Source: Leucobacter salsicius M1-8
GTDB taxonomy: Bacteria > Actinomycetota > Actinomycetes > Actinomycetales > Microbacteriaceae
Length of the DNA stretch: 64,000 bases
Assembly (NCBI RefSeq): GCF_000350525.1
Contig: NZ_AOCN01000026.1
Span: 134,770 to 198,769 of the forward strand
Direction of reading: 5' to 3'
The notes beneath the pieces are model-generated. The model worked only from the letters and a program-made list of their open reading frames with translations. It did no database searches and was not told the DNA's origin. The translations under genes and the position numbers were made by a program. Within the stretch, counting starts at the first letter, position 1. Every line of letters begins with the position of its first letter. Shown in pieces: positions 24,779 through 35,532 of this stretch.

Positions 24779-26304
24779 GGCCGTCTCCAGCTTCTGCCGT
24801 CCCGCGCGATGAGCGCGTGGGCCGATTCGGGGCCCCATGAACCGGGCGCGTACTGCTCGGGAGGCTCGTGTTGGGATTCCCAGAACCGCTCGATCGGGTC
24901 AAGAATCTTCCAGGACAGTTCCACCTCAGCCTGCCGCGGGAACAGCGGCGCATCGCCGAGCAGCACGTCGAGGATGAGGCGCTCGTAGGCCTCGGGGCTG
25001 GCCTCAGTGAAGGCGTGACCGTACCCAAAGTCCATCGTGACGTCGCGCACGCGGGTCCCGGTTCCCGGCACCTTGGCGTCGAACCGCATCGTGATGCCCT
25101 CATCGGGCTGCACGCGAATCACGAGGGCGTTGGCCCCCATGTCGGTGCCGTGCGTCTTGGCAAACAGCTCGCCGGCCTCGCGACGGAATACGACGGCGAT
25201 TTCGGTGACCCTGCGCCCGAGACGCTTGCCGGTGCGCAGGTAGAAGGGTACGTCGGCCCACCGTCTGGTGTTCACAACCAGCTTGAGTGCGGCGTACGTC
25301 TCGGTGTGCGACTGCGGGTTCATGCCGTCTTCGGCGAGGAACCCGCGCACGAGTTCGCCACCCTGCCAGCCGCCACCGTACTGGCCGCGCGCAGTAGCTT
25401 CAGCGAGGTTGTCCGGGAGCCGAACTGCCTCGAGCACCTTTTCCTTTTCGGCGCGCAAATGATCGGCGCTGAGCGAGATCGGCTCTTCCATCGCGGTCAG
25501 CGCAAGCAGCTGCAGCAGGTGATTCTGGATCACGTCGCGGGCTGCCCCGACGCCGTCGTAGTACCCCGCACGACCGCCGACACCGATGTCTTCGGCCATC
25601 GTGATCTGCACGTGGTCGACATAATTGCGGTTCCAGATCGGCTCGTACATCGAGTTCGCGAACCTGAGCGACAGGATGTTCTGAACTGTCTCTTTGCCGA
25701 GGTAGTGGTCGATCCGAAAGATCGAATCTGCGGGGAAGGCGTGTTCGAGCGTCGCGTTCAGCGCCTGTGCTGATTCGAGGTCTTCGCCAAAGGGCTTCTC
25801 GATGATGACGCGACGCCAACGCTGGTCGTCGGTCTTACGGTCAACAAGGCCCGAACTTGACAGGTGGTGGGCCACCTCGGGGAAAGATTTGGGGGGAATC
25901 GAGAGGTAAAAGGCGTGGTTGCCCATGGTGCCGCGCTCACGATCCAGCGCGTCAACGGTCTCACGCAAACGGACGTAGGCGTCGGGGTCATCGAAACGGC
26001 CCTGCACGAACCGGATTCCCTCGACGAGTTGCCGCCAGGTGGACTCCCGAAATGGGGTGCGAGCGTACTTACGCACGGCATCGTGCACGATCTCCGCGAA
26101 GTCGCGGTCCGCCCAGTCCCGTCGGCTAAAGCCGACGAGCGCGAAACCCGGGGGCAGAAGCCCCCGGTTCGCGAGGTCGTACACCGCTGGCATCAGTTTC
26201 TTGCGAGACAGATCCCCCGTCACCCCAAAGATGACGAGGGAGCTCGGCCCGGCGATCCGGTTAAGACGCGGATCGCCGGGCGAACGGAGCGGGTTCGGGC
26301 TCAC
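24775..26304 (-). CDS. zwf: Glucose-6-phosphate 1-dehydrogenase
   Basis: Zwf oxidises glucose 6-phosphate to 6-phosphogluconolactone, making NADPH. The 509-residue product has the nucleotide motif GVTGDLSRKK (27-36), EKPFG (169-173) and the active-site RIDHYLGKE (197-205, His200). The length is normal. GTG 26304 starts 4 nt after the sufT stop and has no good ribosome site, so translation is probably coupled to sufT. This ties zwf to the suf operon; its usual neighbours in actinobacteria are tkt-tal, here 7 kb away on the other strand. Confidence 0.96.
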   Translation of the reverse strand: MSPNPLRSPGDPRLNRIAGPSSLVIFGVTGDLSRKKLMPAVYDLANRGLLPPGFALVGFSRRDWADRDFAEIVHDAVRKYARTPFRESTWRQLVEGIRFVQGRFDDPDAYVRLRETVDALDRERGTMGNHAFYLSIPPKSFPEVAHHLSSSGLVDRKTDDQRWRRVIIEKPFGEDLESAQALNATLEHAFPADSIFRIDHYLGKETVQNILSLRFANSMYEPIWNRNYVDHVQITMAEDIGVGGRAGYYDGVGAARDVIQNHLLQLLALTAMEEPISLSADHLRAEKEKVLEAVRLPDNLAEATARGQYGGGWQGGELVRGFLAEDGMNPQSHTETYAALKLVVNTRRWADVPFYLRTGKRLGRRVTEIAVVFRREAGELFAKTHGTDMGANALVIRVQPDEGITMRFDAKVPGTGTRVRDVTMDFGYGHAFTEASPEAYERLILDVLLGDAPLFPRQAEVELSWKILDPIERFWESQHEPPEQYAPGSWGPESAHALIARDGRSWRRP

Positions 26305-26308
26305 CGGA

Positions 26309-26659
26309 TCAGATCGAGAAGCCCAGAGCGCGCATCATGTCGCGCCCATCGTCGGTGATCCGTGCCGGGGTCCACGGCGGCATCCATACCCAGTTGATAC
26401 GGAACGCCGTCACGAGCCCATCAAGGCACTCAGCGATGTCGTTCTCGATGACGTCGGTGAGCGGGCAACCCGCGCTCGTGAGCGTCATGCTGATAACGAG
26501 CGCATCGTGCTCTTCGTCGAAGGCTAGATCGTAGATCAAGCCCAGGTCGTAGATGTTCACGCCCAGCTCAGGGTCGGAGACGTTCTTCAACGCCTCGATC
26601 GCTTGTTCCCGAAAGTCGGGATCAATCGACATAGGTGAAACTACCGCTTCGTCAGCCAT
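26309..26659 (-). CDS. sufT: SufT-like MIP18/DUF59 Fe-S assembly factor
   Basis: A 116-residue DUF59 (MIP18) protein. Such proteins are auxiliary carriers or scaffolds in Fe-S cluster maturation and usually close suf operons. Family motifs are VSDPELGVNIYDLGLIYDL (27-45) and MTLTSAGCPLTD, with the conserved, functionally important Cys65. The C terminus WMPPWTPARITDDGR is typical. It starts at ATG 26659, 9 nt after sufC, and its stop is 4 nt from the zwf start, so it bridges the Fe-S and pentose phosphate genes. Confidence 0.9.
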   Translation of the reverse strand: MADEAVVSPMSIDPDFREQAIEALKNVSDPELGVNIYDLGLIYDLAFDEEHDALVISMTLTSAGCPLTDVIENDIAECLDGLVTAFRINWVWMPPWTPARITDDGRDMMRALGFSI

Positions 26660-26668
26660 AGGAGTAGC

Positions 26669-27427
<759 letters not shown>

Positions 27428-27431
27428 AGCT

Positions 27432-27758
27432 TTAAATCTCTTTCGTGATGGTGGGGTCAATGTACACGTCGTCGTCTTCGATCTCGACGACATAAACGGG
27501 AACCGGCTCGTACGCCGGAAGGTTCTGCGGCACACCCGTGGTGAGCGAGAACTGGGAGCCGTGCGCCCAGCACTCAAGGGTGTCGTCCTCAACAAAACCC
27601 TCGGACAGGCTGATCTGACCGTGGGTGCAGGTGTCGCCAATTGCGTGCACTACACCGCTCGAGTCGAGCACGAGAGCGATCGGCACCCCGTCAACATCGA
27701 CCTTGACCGCTTGATCCTGGGTCAGGTCTGCGAGGGCAATCGCTTTCTGGCGAGCCAT
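27432..27758 (-). CDS. Rieske-type [2Fe-2S] ferredoxin of the suf operon
   Basis: A 108-residue small Rieske protein, the non-heme iron oxygenase ferredoxin type. Cluster ligands are C44 and H46 in CTHG, and C63 and H66 in CWAHG. Homologues lie between sufD and sufC in many actinobacteria; they may supply electrons for cluster assembly or for an unidentified oxygenase. The ATG overlaps the sufD stop (TAATG) and the gene ends 4 nt before sufC. The canonical Rieske disulfide cysteines of bc1 complexes are absent, as expected for this type. Confidence 0.92.
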   Translation of the reverse strand: MARQKAIALADLTQDQAVKVDVDGVPIALVLDSSGVVHAIGDTCTHGQISLSEGFVEDDTLECWAHGSQFSLTTGVPQNLPAYEPVPVYVVEIEDDDVYIDPTITKEI

Positions 27759-28936
27759 TACGCGAGCACGCTCTGCTCGAGCTCCGCATCGATAGCGCGC
27801 TGCAGGCGCTCTTCGATCTGCTCGTTGCCGATGCGCTGGATCACCTCGACGAGGAAGCCGCGCACAACCAGCTTGCGAGCCTCGTCCTCGGAGATGCCAC
27901 GGCTCTGCAGGTAGAAGATGTGCTCTTCGTCAAAGCGACCCGTGGTAGACGCGTGCCCGGCACCGGCGATGTCGCCGGTCTCGATCTCCAGGTTTGGGAT
28001 CGAGTCGGTGCGCGTGCCCTCGGTCAGCGTGAGGTTGCGGTTCTCCTCGTAGCTGTCGGTGCCCGCCGCGACACGTCGAATCAGCACGTCGCCAATCCAA
28101 ACAGCGTGTGCGCCCTCGCCCTGCAGTGCGCCCTTGTAGGCGACGCGGCTGCGGGTGCGGGGAGCATTGTGATCCATGTAGACCTGGTGCTCGAGGTGCT
28201 GGCCAGCATCGGCGAAGTACGCGCCGTAGCATTCGCCGTTTGCGCCCTGCTCGTCGAGGTGAATCGACGGGTTGAGGCGCACGACCTTGCCACCGAGCGA
28301 AACCACGATGTGCTGCAGGTTCGCATCGCGGCCGACCGTGACGTTGTGGCTTGCCAGGTGGATCGCGTCTGCGTCCCACTCCTGAATCGACACGACGGTG
28401 AGGTTTGCGCCCGCACCGACAACGATCTCGACGTTCTCGGTCAGGTTTGCGCTGCCCGAGTTCTCGATGATCACGAGCGCCTCGGCCTGCGGAGCTGCCT
28501 CGATGATGGTGTGAGCGGCGGTCGCGTCACTGCCCAGTGCCGAGCGCTGGATCGTGACGGTCTGACGCTCGGGGCTCGTCAGCAGAATGTGCTGAGCGAC
28601 CTGGGCCTGACCCCATGCGTTTGCGGCGGCCTGGTCCTCGGGAAGACCCGCACGGCCAACGAGCTCGGAGTCCATTGGAATGAAGCTGATCTTGAGGCCG
28701 TCGGCCTCGCTGATCGTGCTCGGCAGTTCGCCACCGCGCAGCTCGCCTGAGAGCAGGCCCTTCAGCTGTGCGACGGGCGTGTACTTCCAATTGACCTCGC
28801 GACCGGTGACCTCGGGGAAATCAGCGATGTTGGTGGACTTGAAGCGCTGTGAGCGCGTCTGGATCGGTGCCCGGTTGTCCCAGTCTCCGTCAGAGTGGGC
28901 TTTGAACCCGTGCTGTTCTGTCTGAAGCGTTGACAT
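27758..28936 (-). CDS. sufD: SufD, Fe-S cluster assembly scaffold subunit
   Basis: SufD pairs with SufB and SufC in the SufBC2D scaffold. The 392-residue product shows the SufBD beta-helix core with SVVNIHLDEQGANGECYG-like spacing, DHNAPRTRSRVAYKG and the C-terminal FDEEHIFYLQSRGIS. The shorter N-terminal region distinguishes it from SufB. ATG 28936 is 2 nt after the sufB stop. No sufS or sufU gene follows in this operon, which differs from the classic actinobacterial set. Confidence 0.95.
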   Translation of the reverse strand: MSTLQTEQHGFKAHSDGDWDNRAPIQTRSQRFKSTNIADFPEVTGREVNWKYTPVAQLKGLLSGELRGGELPSTISEADGLKISFIPMDSELVGRAGLPEDQAAANAWGQAQVAQHILLTSPERQTVTIQRSALGSDATAAHTIIEAAPQAEALVIIENSGSANLTENVEIVVGAGANLTVVSIQEWDADAIHLASHNVTVGRDANLQHIVVSLGGKVVRLNPSIHLDEQGANGECYGAYFADAGQHLEHQVYMDHNAPRTRSRVAYKGALQGEGAHAVWIGDVLIRRVAAGTDSYEENRNLTLTEGTRTDSIPNLEIETGDIAGAGHASTTGRFDEEHIFYLQSRGISEDEARKLVVRGFLVEVIQRIGNEQIEERLQRAIDAELEQSVLA

Positions 28937-28938
28937 CG

Positions 28939-30357
28939 TTAACCGACGGATCCTTCCATGCTCATCTCAATGAGCTTGTTCAGTTCGAGCGCGTACTCCA
29001 TGGGCAGCTCGCGGGCAATCGGCTCAATAAAGCCGCGCACGATCATTGCCATGGACTCCTCTTCGGAGAGACCGCGGCTCATGAGGTAAAAGAGCTGCTC
29101 TTCGCTCACGCGCGTCACGGTGGCCTCGTGTGCCAGCGTCGCGTCGTCAGTGCGAATGTCGATCGCCGGGTAGGTGTCGCTTCGCGAGATCGTGTCTACG
29201 AGCAGCGCGTCACACACCACCGAGTTGGCAGCATGGTGAGCATTGGCTTCAACGCGCACCTCGCCGCGGTAGCCGGTGCGTCCGCCACCACGAGCGATCG
29301 ACTTCGACAGGATCGAAGACTTCGTGTGGGGAGCGAGGTGCACCATCTTGGCGCCCGCATCCTGGTGCTGGCCGGGGCCGGCAAATGCGACCGAAAGGGT
29401 TTCGCCCTTTGCGTGCTCGCCCACGAGGTACACCGAAGGGTACTTCATGGTGACCTTGGAGCCAATGTTGCCATCGACCCACTCCATGGTCGCGCCCTCT
29501 TCAGCGATCGTGCGCTTCGTGACGAGGTTGTAGACGTTGTTCGACCAGTTCTGGATCGTCGTGTATCGAACGCGGGCGTTCTTCTTCACGATGATCTCGA
29601 CGACGGCCGAGTGCAGCGAGTCCGACTTGTAGATCGGAGCCGTGCAGCCCTCAATGTAGTGAACGTAGCTGCCCTCATCGGCGATGATCAGCGTGCGCTC
29701 AAACTGGCCCATGTTCTCCGTGTTGATACGGAAGTAAGCCTGAAGCGGGATCTCGACGTGCACACCCTTTGGCACGTACACGAACGAGCCACCTGACCAC
29801 ACGGCGGTGTTCAGCGCGGCGAACTTGTTGTCACCCGACGGGATGACCGTGCCGAAGTACTGCTCGAAGATCTCGGGGTGCTCGCGGAGCGCGGTGTCGG
29901 TGTCCAGGAACAGAACGCCCTGCTGCTCCAGATCCTCGCGGATCTGGTGGTAGACAACCTCGGACTCGTACTGAGCGGCGACACCGGCGACGAGGCGCTG
30001 GCGCTCGGCCTCGGGGATACCGAGGCGCTCGTACGTTTCCTTGATTTCCTCGGGAAGCTCTTCCCAGCTGGTCGCTTGCTTTTCGGTCGACCGCACGAAG
30101 TACTTGATGTTGTCGAAGTCGATGCCCGACAGGTCGGCACCCCACGTGGGCATGGGCTTGCGTTCGAAGATCTTAAGGGCCTTTAGGCGTCGCTCAAGCA
30201 TCCACTCTGGCTCATTCTTCAGAGCAGAGATTTCACGCACGACCTGCTCGCTAAGGCCACGCTTTGCTAGCGCACCGGCCTTATCGGTGTCGTGCCAGCC
30301 GAACTCGTACTGGCCCAAGCCTTCAAGCTCGGGCCGGTCGATCAATACCTCTGGCAT
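28939..30357 (-). CDS. sufB: SufB, Fe-S cluster assembly scaffold subunit
   Basis: SufB is the main cluster-building subunit of the Suf system. The 472-residue product opens with the N-terminal helical domain ([20 protein letters not shown]) and has [13 protein letters not shown], where the Cys is the likely sulfur acceptor or cluster ligand, and the C-terminal [20 protein letters not shown]. There is no intein, although SufB is a common intein host in actinobacteria. ATG 30357 has GGGAGGG upstream. It is the first gene of the long minus-strand run. A SufR repressor gene, usual upstream of sufB, is not present. Confidence 0.96.
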   Translation of the reverse strand: MPEVLIDRPELEGLGQYEFGWHDTDKAGALAKRGLSEQVVREISALKNEPEWMLERRLKALKIFERKPMPTWGADLSGIDFDNIKYFVRSTEKQATSWEELPEEIKETYERLGIPEAERQRLVAGVAAQYESEVVYHQIREDLEQQGVLFLDTDTALREHPEIFEQYFGTVIPSGDNKFAALNTAVWSGGSFVYVPKGVHVEIPLQAYFRINTENMGQFERTLIIADEGSYVHYIEGCTAPIYKSDSLHSAVVEIIVKKNARVRYTTIQNWSNNVYNLVTKRTIAEEGATMEWVDGNIGSKVTMKYPSVYLVGEHAKGETLSVAFAGPGQHQDAGAKMVHLAPHTKSSILSKSIARGGGRTGYRGEVRVEANAHHAANSVVCDALLVDTISRSDTYPAIDIRTDDATLAHEATVTRVSEEQLFYLMSRGLSEEESMAMIVRGFIEPIARELPMEYALELNKLIEMSMEGSVG

Positions 30358-30385
30358 GATCCCTCCCTATAGTTAGTTCAGTCCG

Positions 30386-30395
30386 TCTCGCGAGA
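30386..30395. promoter_or_regulatory. Perfect 10-bp palindrome in the sufB-ctaA intergenic region
   Basis: TCTCGCGAGA lies 29-38 nt upstream of the sufB ATG, next to a possible -10 (TAACTATAG on the minus strand). It may be an operator for the suf run or for ctaA. The 267-nt divergent region holds no gene; further A/T-rich promoter-like sequence lies at 30540-30565 on the ctaA side. Confidence 0.4.
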
Positions 30396-30624
30396 AACCC
30401 CATGCCGCGCCGAATTAGTGGCCCGGCGGCCAAGGCCGCACTCATCGGGTTCCCTGCCACGGTGCAGTAGTCTGGGCCGCAACCGATGGCGATCCGAGAG
30501 CGAGAAATTGCCAATCGGATCGACGATCACAACCACAGCTTCCTATTCTACAGTTTTTTGTCTGAAAACGGGAGGGGCACGCCAACTGCCCTGGTGTATA
30601 GGAAGCGGCTTGAGAGGAGCCCCG

Positions 30625-31575
30625 TTGTCTCGCGCGACCGCTAGCAAATCCCCCGCGAGGGAAACCCTCGCCCCTGGCGCCGTCACCTCGCGGTGGTTGC
30701 GCTTCAGCGCGTGGGCCTCATTTGCACTCAACACGCTGATTATCGCGACCGGCGGCGCGGTGCGCCTCACGGGTTCGGGCCTCGGTTGCCCCGAGTGGCC
30801 GCTCTGCGCTCCCGGTTCGCTGGTCCCCACCCAGGAGCTGACGTACCACTCCCTCATCGAGTTCGGGAACCGCACAATCTCTGGCCCGCTCCTCATTGCC
30901 GGTCTGCTCGTCGTCATCTTCAGCTGGCGCATTCGCGCAGAGCGGCGAGACCTCTTCTCGCTCTCCTGCGTCATCCTGGGCCTTGTCGCGCTGCAGGCCT
31001 TCGTGGGCGGCGTGATCGTCTGGATGCACCTGAACGCCAACCTCGTGGCCTTCCACTACGTTGTCTCACTCGTGCTGGTGTGCCTCACCGCGGCGTATCT
31101 GGCACGCATGAATGAGGCTCGCGGCAAGCGGGTCTCGGTCGTCCCGAAGCCCTTCGGCATCGCCACACACGTGTCGACGCTGGTCATGGCCGTCACCGTG
31201 CTCTTCGGAGTGATTACCACCGCTTCGGGCCCACACTCGGGCGACGCCACGATTCAGCGCGACGGTGTCGACGCGACGTTCATGAGCCATGTGCACTCGT
31301 GGCCCGGATACGCGGCCCTCGCGTGCACCGTAGCGCTCGTGGTGTGGGCTGCAGCGAAGAAGCTGCGGCCGCTCCCCTGGCTCGTGACGCTTCTCGCGGT
31401 GCTCGTCGTACAGATTCTGGTGGGCGTCTACCAGGCCCGCGAGGGTCTGCCCCCGTTTGCGGTGGGCGTGCACATGGTGCTGGCGACGCTCACGACCGCG
31501 ACGATGACCGTCGCGGTGCTGCGTCTTAAGCGCCCGGTGGCCGAGGTTGAGGCCGCAACGGCCACTGCGAAGTAA
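30625..31575 (+). CDS. ctaA: Heme A synthase (COX15/CtaA)
   Basis: CtaA oxidises the C8 methyl of heme O to give heme A for aa3-type cytochrome oxidase. The 316-residue membrane protein has eight hydrophobic segments and the conserved histidines in SLIEFGNR context (H in YHSLIEFGNR), in MHLNANLVAFHYVVS, in FMSHVHSWPGY and in VGVHMVLA. The pair GLGCPEWPLC carries two cysteines typical of this class. TTG 30625 is chosen because GAGAGGAG lies at good spacing; the frame upstream lacks coding character. It is divergent from sufB. CtaB, which makes heme O, lies 0.8 kb further on. Confidence 0.93.
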   Translation: MSRATASKSPARETLAPGAVTSRWLRFSAWASFALNTLIIATGGAVRLTGSGLGCPEWPLCAPGSLVPTQELTYHSLIEFGNRTISGPLLIAGLLVVIFSWRIRAERRDLFSLSCVILGLVALQAFVGGVIVWMHLNANLVAFHYVVSLVLVCLTAAYLARMNEARGKRVSVVPKPFGIATHVSTLVMAVTVLFGVITTASGPHSGDATIQRDGVDATFMSHVHSWPGYAALACTVALVVWAAAKKLRPLPWLVTLLAVLVVQILVGVYQAREGLPPFAVGVHMVLATLTTATMTVAVLRLKRPVAEVEAATATAK

Positions 31576-31585
31576 CGAAGCAGCG

Positions 31586-32386
31586 CTACACAGCGGCGAG
31601 GATCTCGGCGTGCGGCATCAACAGCCAGCCGTCGGGATCCTCTGCCCACCGCCGCCAGCCCGCTGAGATCCGTTCCAGCGCGACGCGGTCGGCGAGCCCG
31701 AGCCGCAGCGCGTTGTCGGCGAACGCCGATTCGAGGGCACGCTCGGCCCACATGCCACCCCACCACGCCCGGTCTTCGTCGGTTTCAAACAGCCACAGCG
31801 AGGCCGTACACGCGACCGACGTAAACCCGGCCTCACGCGCCCAGCTCTTGAGATAGCGGCCGGCAGCCGGCTCTCCGCTCACACCGCGGTGCACGCGCAG
31901 GTACAGCGCGAGCCACTCATCGAGCTCGGGAAACCGCGGCGACCAGATGACGCCCTCGTAGTCAACATCGCGCACGGCAACGGTGCCGCCCGGGGCCGTG
32001 ACGCGACGCATCTCGCGCAGCATGGCGACCGGGTCGCCGACGTGCTGCAGCACCTGATGGGCGTGCACCACGTCAAACGAGTCATCCGCGTACTCGAGCG
32101 CGTAGGCGTCCCCGGTCTCAAACCGCAGGTTCGGCTGCGCGGACGAGACAAAATCGGCGGCGGCCTTCGCGATCACTTCGGCCGAGGCGTCGAGCCCGAC
32201 CGTGAGCCCGGGGGCCACGATCCGGGCGAGATCTGCCGTGATCGTGCCTGGGCCCGAGCCCACGTCGAGCACGCGCTGCCCGGCAGCAAGCCGGGGCAGC
32301 AGGTATGCCGCGGAGTTCTCGGCGGTACGCCAGGTGTGTGAGCGCAGCACGCTCGCGTGGTGCCCATGTGCGTAATCGTCAGCCAT
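31586..32386 (-). CDS. Class I SAM-dependent methyltransferase
   Basis: A 266-residue Rossmann-fold methyltransferase. The SAM motif I is VLDVGSGPGTIT (about 40-51), the acidic loop is GLDAS, and the later motif is DSFDVVHAHQVLQHVGDPVAMLREMRRV, typical of the UbiE/Methyltransf_11 group. The substrate is unknown; relatives act on small molecules or quinone precursors. Placement between ctaA and ctaB is suggestive of respiratory cofactors but not more. ATG 32386 (MADDYAHGHH) has no ribosome site; TACATT ends 7 nt upstream, so it may be leaderless. It is convergent with ctaA, 10 nt apart. Confidence 0.88.
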   Translation of the reverse strand: MADDYAHGHHASVLRSHTWRTAENSAAYLLPRLAAGQRVLDVGSGPGTITADLARIVAPGLTVGLDASAEVIAKAAADFVSSAQPNLRFETGDAYALEYADDSFDVVHAHQVLQHVGDPVAMLREMRRVTAPGGTVAVRDVDYEGVIWSPRFPELDEWLALYLRVHRGVSGEPAAGRYLKSWAREAGFTSVACTASLWLFETDEDRAWWGGMWAERALESAFADNALRLGLADRVALERISAGWRRWAEDPDGWLLMPHAEILAAV

Positions 32387-32423
32387 GGCCCACAATGTAG
32401 CAGCCGGGCGGGCGACGAATCGG

Positions 32424-33350
32424 CTAGAACGGAAGCAGCGGGTCCACTGCAATCGCGATCGACAGCACCGAGAGGTACGTGATCGAGCTGTGGAACACGC
32501 GCATGGGCTTGCCCTCGTGGCCGCGAATCGCGCTGCCATAGAGCCGGTGCGCCTCGACCAGGAAGTACACGCCGGCGGCGACGGCGACGACCGTGTACGT
32601 CCAGCCCATCGGCCCGAACGGGATCAGCAGCAGGCTTGATGCGACGGTGGCCCACGTGTACAGAATGATCTGCAGACCGACGGTGACTCGCCCACGCACC
32701 ACGCCGAGCATCGGCACTCCGGCGGCGGCGTAGTCCTCGCGGTAGCGCATCGACAGCGGCCAGTAGTGGGCCGGGGTCCAGAGGAAGATGATGAGGAAGA
32801 ACACCCAGGCGGCCCAGTCGAGTGAACCGGTCACGGCTGCCCACCCGATGAGCACCGGGAAGCAGCCTGCGATGCCACCCCAGATGATGTTCTGTTCGCT
32901 GTGACGCTTGAGCAGCAGGGTGTAGATCACGACGTAGAAGAAGATCGCGCCAGCACCGAGGGCAGCCGCGAGCCAGTTCGTCGTGAGCGCGAGCCATGCG
33001 ACAGAGAGCACGCCGAGCACCCAGGAGAAAATGAGCGCGTTGCGGTCGGAGATCTCTCCCGTGACGAGCGGCCGGCTCTTCGTACGCTTCATCTTGCGAT
33101 CCATGTCGCGGTCGATGTAGCAGTTAAACGCGCCCGCCGAGCCGGCGCTCATCGCGCCGCCGATGAGGGTTGCGAGCACGAGCCACAGGTTCGGCAGCCC
33201 ACCCTCCGCGAGAATCATGGCGGGCACGGTGACAACGAGCAACAGCTCCATAACGCGCGGCTTCGTGAGCGCGACGTAGTTCTTGATCGTGCGCCCCACC
33301 GACCGACGGGTCGCGGGAGCCTGAACCGGAGCTTCATTCTGGGTGGACAT
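32424..33350 (-). CDS. ctaB: Protoheme IX farnesyltransferase
   Basis: CtaB transfers a farnesyl group to heme B to give heme O, the precursor used by CtaA. The 308-residue UbiA-superfamily membrane protein has about eight hydrophobic segments and the first Asp-rich motif [20 protein letters not shown] second conserved region is [23 protein letters not shown] 33350 is preferred over the GTG one codon upstream. TATCAT ends 8 nt before it, so the leader is very short or absent. It is divergent from tkt, as in many actinobacteria. Confidence 0.95.
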   Translation of the reverse strand: MSTQNEAPVQAPATRRSVGRTIKNYVALTKPRVMELLLVVTVPAMILAEGGLPNLWLVLATLIGGAMSAGSAGAFNCYIDRDMDRKMKRTKSRPLVTGEISDRNALIFSWVLGVLSVAWLALTTNWLAAALGAGAIFFYVVIYTLLLKRHSEQNIIWGGIAGCFPVLIGWAAVTGSLDWAAWVFFLIIFLWTPAHYWPLSMRYREDYAAAGVPMLGVVRGRVTVGLQIILYTWATVASSLLLIPFGPMGWTYTVVAVAAGVYFLVEAHRLYGSAIRGHEGKPMRVFHSSITYLSVLSIAIAVDPLLPF

Positions 33351-33371
33351 CACACCCCATGATACCTATTC

Positions 33372-33385
33372 GAGTCTGTAGACTC
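33372..33385. promoter_or_regulatory. tkt promoter with overlapping palindrome
   Basis: TAGACT at 33379-33384 is the likely -10 of tkt. It lies inside the perfect inverted repeat GAGTCT-GT-AGACTC (33372-33385). The divergent ctaB -10 (TATCAT, 33364-33359) is 8 nt away, so a protein bound to the palindrome could affect both genes. Confidence 0.5.
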
Positions 33386-33430
33386 TCGGAGGGTGCGCAT
33401 TCACGCGCACGTAACGAGGAAAGGTGTGCC

Positions 33431-35497
33431 TTGGGTAACGAACTGCAGTGGGAAGAGCTCGACAACAAAGCGGTAGATACCGCGCGCGTGTTGGCGGCGG
33501 ACGCTGTCGAGAAGGTGGGCAACGGCCACCCGGGTACGGCAATTAGCCTGGCACCGGTGTCGTACCTGCTGCATCAGAAGGTCATGAACCACGACCCGGC
33601 AGACCACAAGTGGGCGGGTCGCGACCGGTTCATTCTCTCGATCGGGCACTCGTCCCTCACGCAGTATGTGCAGCTGTACCTCGGTGGCTACGGCCTCGAG
33701 CTTGAGGACATCAAGGCCCTGCGCACCTGGGGTTCGAAGACCCCCGGTCACCCCGAGTACGGCGACACCGACGGCGTCGAGATCACGACCGGCCCGCTCG
33801 GCCAGGGCCTCGCCTCCGCCGTGGGTTTCGCGTATGCCGCGCGCTACGAGCGCGGGCTGTTTGATCCCGAGGCCGCCCCCGGCACGAGCCCCTTCGACCA
33901 CAACATCTACGTGATCGCGGGCGACGGCGACCTGCAGGAGGGCGTCACGAGCGAGGCTTCGTCGCTCGCAGGCCACCAGGAGCTCGGCAACCTGATCGCG
34001 ATCTACGATTCGAACCAGATCTCGATCGAGGACGACACTGACATCTCCTTCTCGGAGGACGTGGCGAAGCGCTACGAGTCCTACGGCTGGCAGGTCATCG
34101 AGGTCGACTGGAAGAAGACCGGCGCGTATGTCGAGGACATCGCCGAGCTCAACAGTGCGATCGAAGCGGCCAAGGCCGAGACCGGCAAGCCAAGCCTCAT
34201 CATCCTCAAGACCGTCATTGGCTGGCCCTCGCCCGGTAAGCAGAACACGGGCGGCATCCACGGTTCGAAGCTGGGTGCTGACGAACTCGCTGGCCTGAAG
34301 ACCGCTCTGGGATTTGATCCGGATCAGCACTTCGCCGTAGCCCCCGAGGTCATTGAGCACACTCGCCTCGCGGTCGACCGCGGTGCGGCTCGCCGCGCTG
34401 AGTGGCAGGCGCGTTTTGACGCGTGGGCCGCCGCGAACCCCGAGCGCAAGGCGCTCTTCGATCGGCTCGAGGCGCGCGAGTTGCCCGCGGGCGCACTCGA
34501 GGCGCTGCCCGAGTTCGAGACGGGCGCGAGCATCGCAACCCGCGCGGCCAGCGGCAAGACGCTTGCCGCCCTCGGCCCGATCATGCCCGAGCTGTGGGGC
34601 GGCTCTGCCGACCTCGCCGGTTCGAACAACACCACGATTCCCGGCGCCGCATCCTTCGTGCCCGCGAACCACTCGACGTCCTCCTGGACGGGTAACGAGT
34701 ACGGCCGCGTGCTGCACTTCGGTATTCGCGAGCACGCCATGGGCGCGATCCTCAACGGCATTCAGCTGCACGGCAACACGCGCAGCTACGGCGGCACGTT
34801 CCTGCAGTTCGCTGATTACATGCGCCCCGCCGTGCGTCTCGCGGCCCTCATGAACGTGCCCAGCATCTTCGTGTGGACCCATGACTCGATCGCCCTCGGT
34901 GAGGACGGCCCGACGCACCAGCCGGTCGAGCACATTGCCGCACTGCGTGCGATCCCCAACCTCGCGATGGTGCGCCCCGCCGACGCCAACGAGACCGCTA
35001 TTGCGTGGCACGAGGTGCTGAGCCGTCACGCGGGCCCCACCGGCCTCGCGCTGACGCGCCAGAACGTGCCCGTGCTCGAGGGCACCGCGAACGAGGGTGT
35101 GCGCCGCGGCGCATACGTGCTCGCCGACTCCCCCACTGGTAACCTCGACGTCATCCTCATTGGCACGGGCTCCGAGGTGCAGCTCGCCGTGGAGGCGCGC
35201 GAGCGTCTCGCGGCCGAGGGCATTGGCGCGCGCGTCGTGTCGGCCCCCTGTCTCGAGTGGTTTGCCGAGCAGACCCCCGATTACCGCGCAGAGGTGCTGC
35301 CCGCCAATGTGAAGGCACGCGTGAGCGTCGAGGCCGGCATTTCGCTCGGCTGGGAGCGCTACGTGGGCGACGCTGGCCGCTCAGTTTCGATTGAAACCTT
35401 TGGCGCATCAGCCGACTATGAGACGCTGTTCAAGAAGTTCGGCATCACCACCGACGCCGTTGTGGCGGCGGCGCACGACAGCTTGGCTCAGGCCTAG
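33431..35497 (+). CDS. tkt: Transketolase
   Basis: Thiamine-diphosphate enzyme of the non-oxidative pentose phosphate pathway, moving two-carbon units between sugar phosphates. The 688-residue product has the N-terminal [14 protein letters not shown], the ThDP motif [13 protein letters not shown] ending near [11 protein letters not shown], the pyrimidine domain with [15 protein letters not shown] (catalytic Glu) and the C-terminal domain. TTG 33431 follows GAGGAAAGG and matches the family start. It is followed by tal after 35 nt and pgi, forming a three-gene operon. Confidence 0.96.
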   Translation: MGNELQWEELDNKAVDTARVLAADAVEKVGNGHPGTAISLAPVSYLLHQKVMNHDPADHKWAGRDRFILSIGHSSLTQYVQLYLGGYGLELEDIKALRTWGSKTPGHPEYGDTDGVEITTGPLGQGLASAVGFAYAARYERGLFDPEAAPGTSPFDHNIYVIAGDGDLQEGVTSEASSLAGHQELGNLIAIYDSNQISIEDDTDISFSEDVAKRYESYGWQVIEVDWKKTGAYVEDIAELNSAIEAAKAETGKPSLIILKTVIGWPSPGKQNTGGIHGSKLGADELAGLKTALGFDPDQHFAVAPEVIEHTRLAVDRGAARRAEWQARFDAWAAANPERKALFDRLEARELPAGALEALPEFETGASIATRAASGKTLAALGPIMPELWGGSADLAGSNNTTIPGAASFVPANHSTSSWTGNEYGRVLHFGIREHAMGAILNGIQLHGNTRSYGGTFLQFADYMRPAVRLAALMNVPSIFVWTHDSIALGEDGPTHQPVEHIAALRAIPNLAMVRPADANETAIAWHEVLSRHAGPTGLALTRQNVPVLEGTANEGVRRGAYVLADSPTGNLDVILIGTGSEVQLAVEARERLAAEGIGARVVSAPCLEWFAEQTPDYRAEVLPANVKARVSVEAGISLGWERYVGDAGRSVSIETFGASADYETLFKKFGITTDAVVAAAHDSLAQA

Positions 35498-35532
35498 TTA
35501 CTCATTTTCTACCCCTGAAGGAGGCGCGTTCC

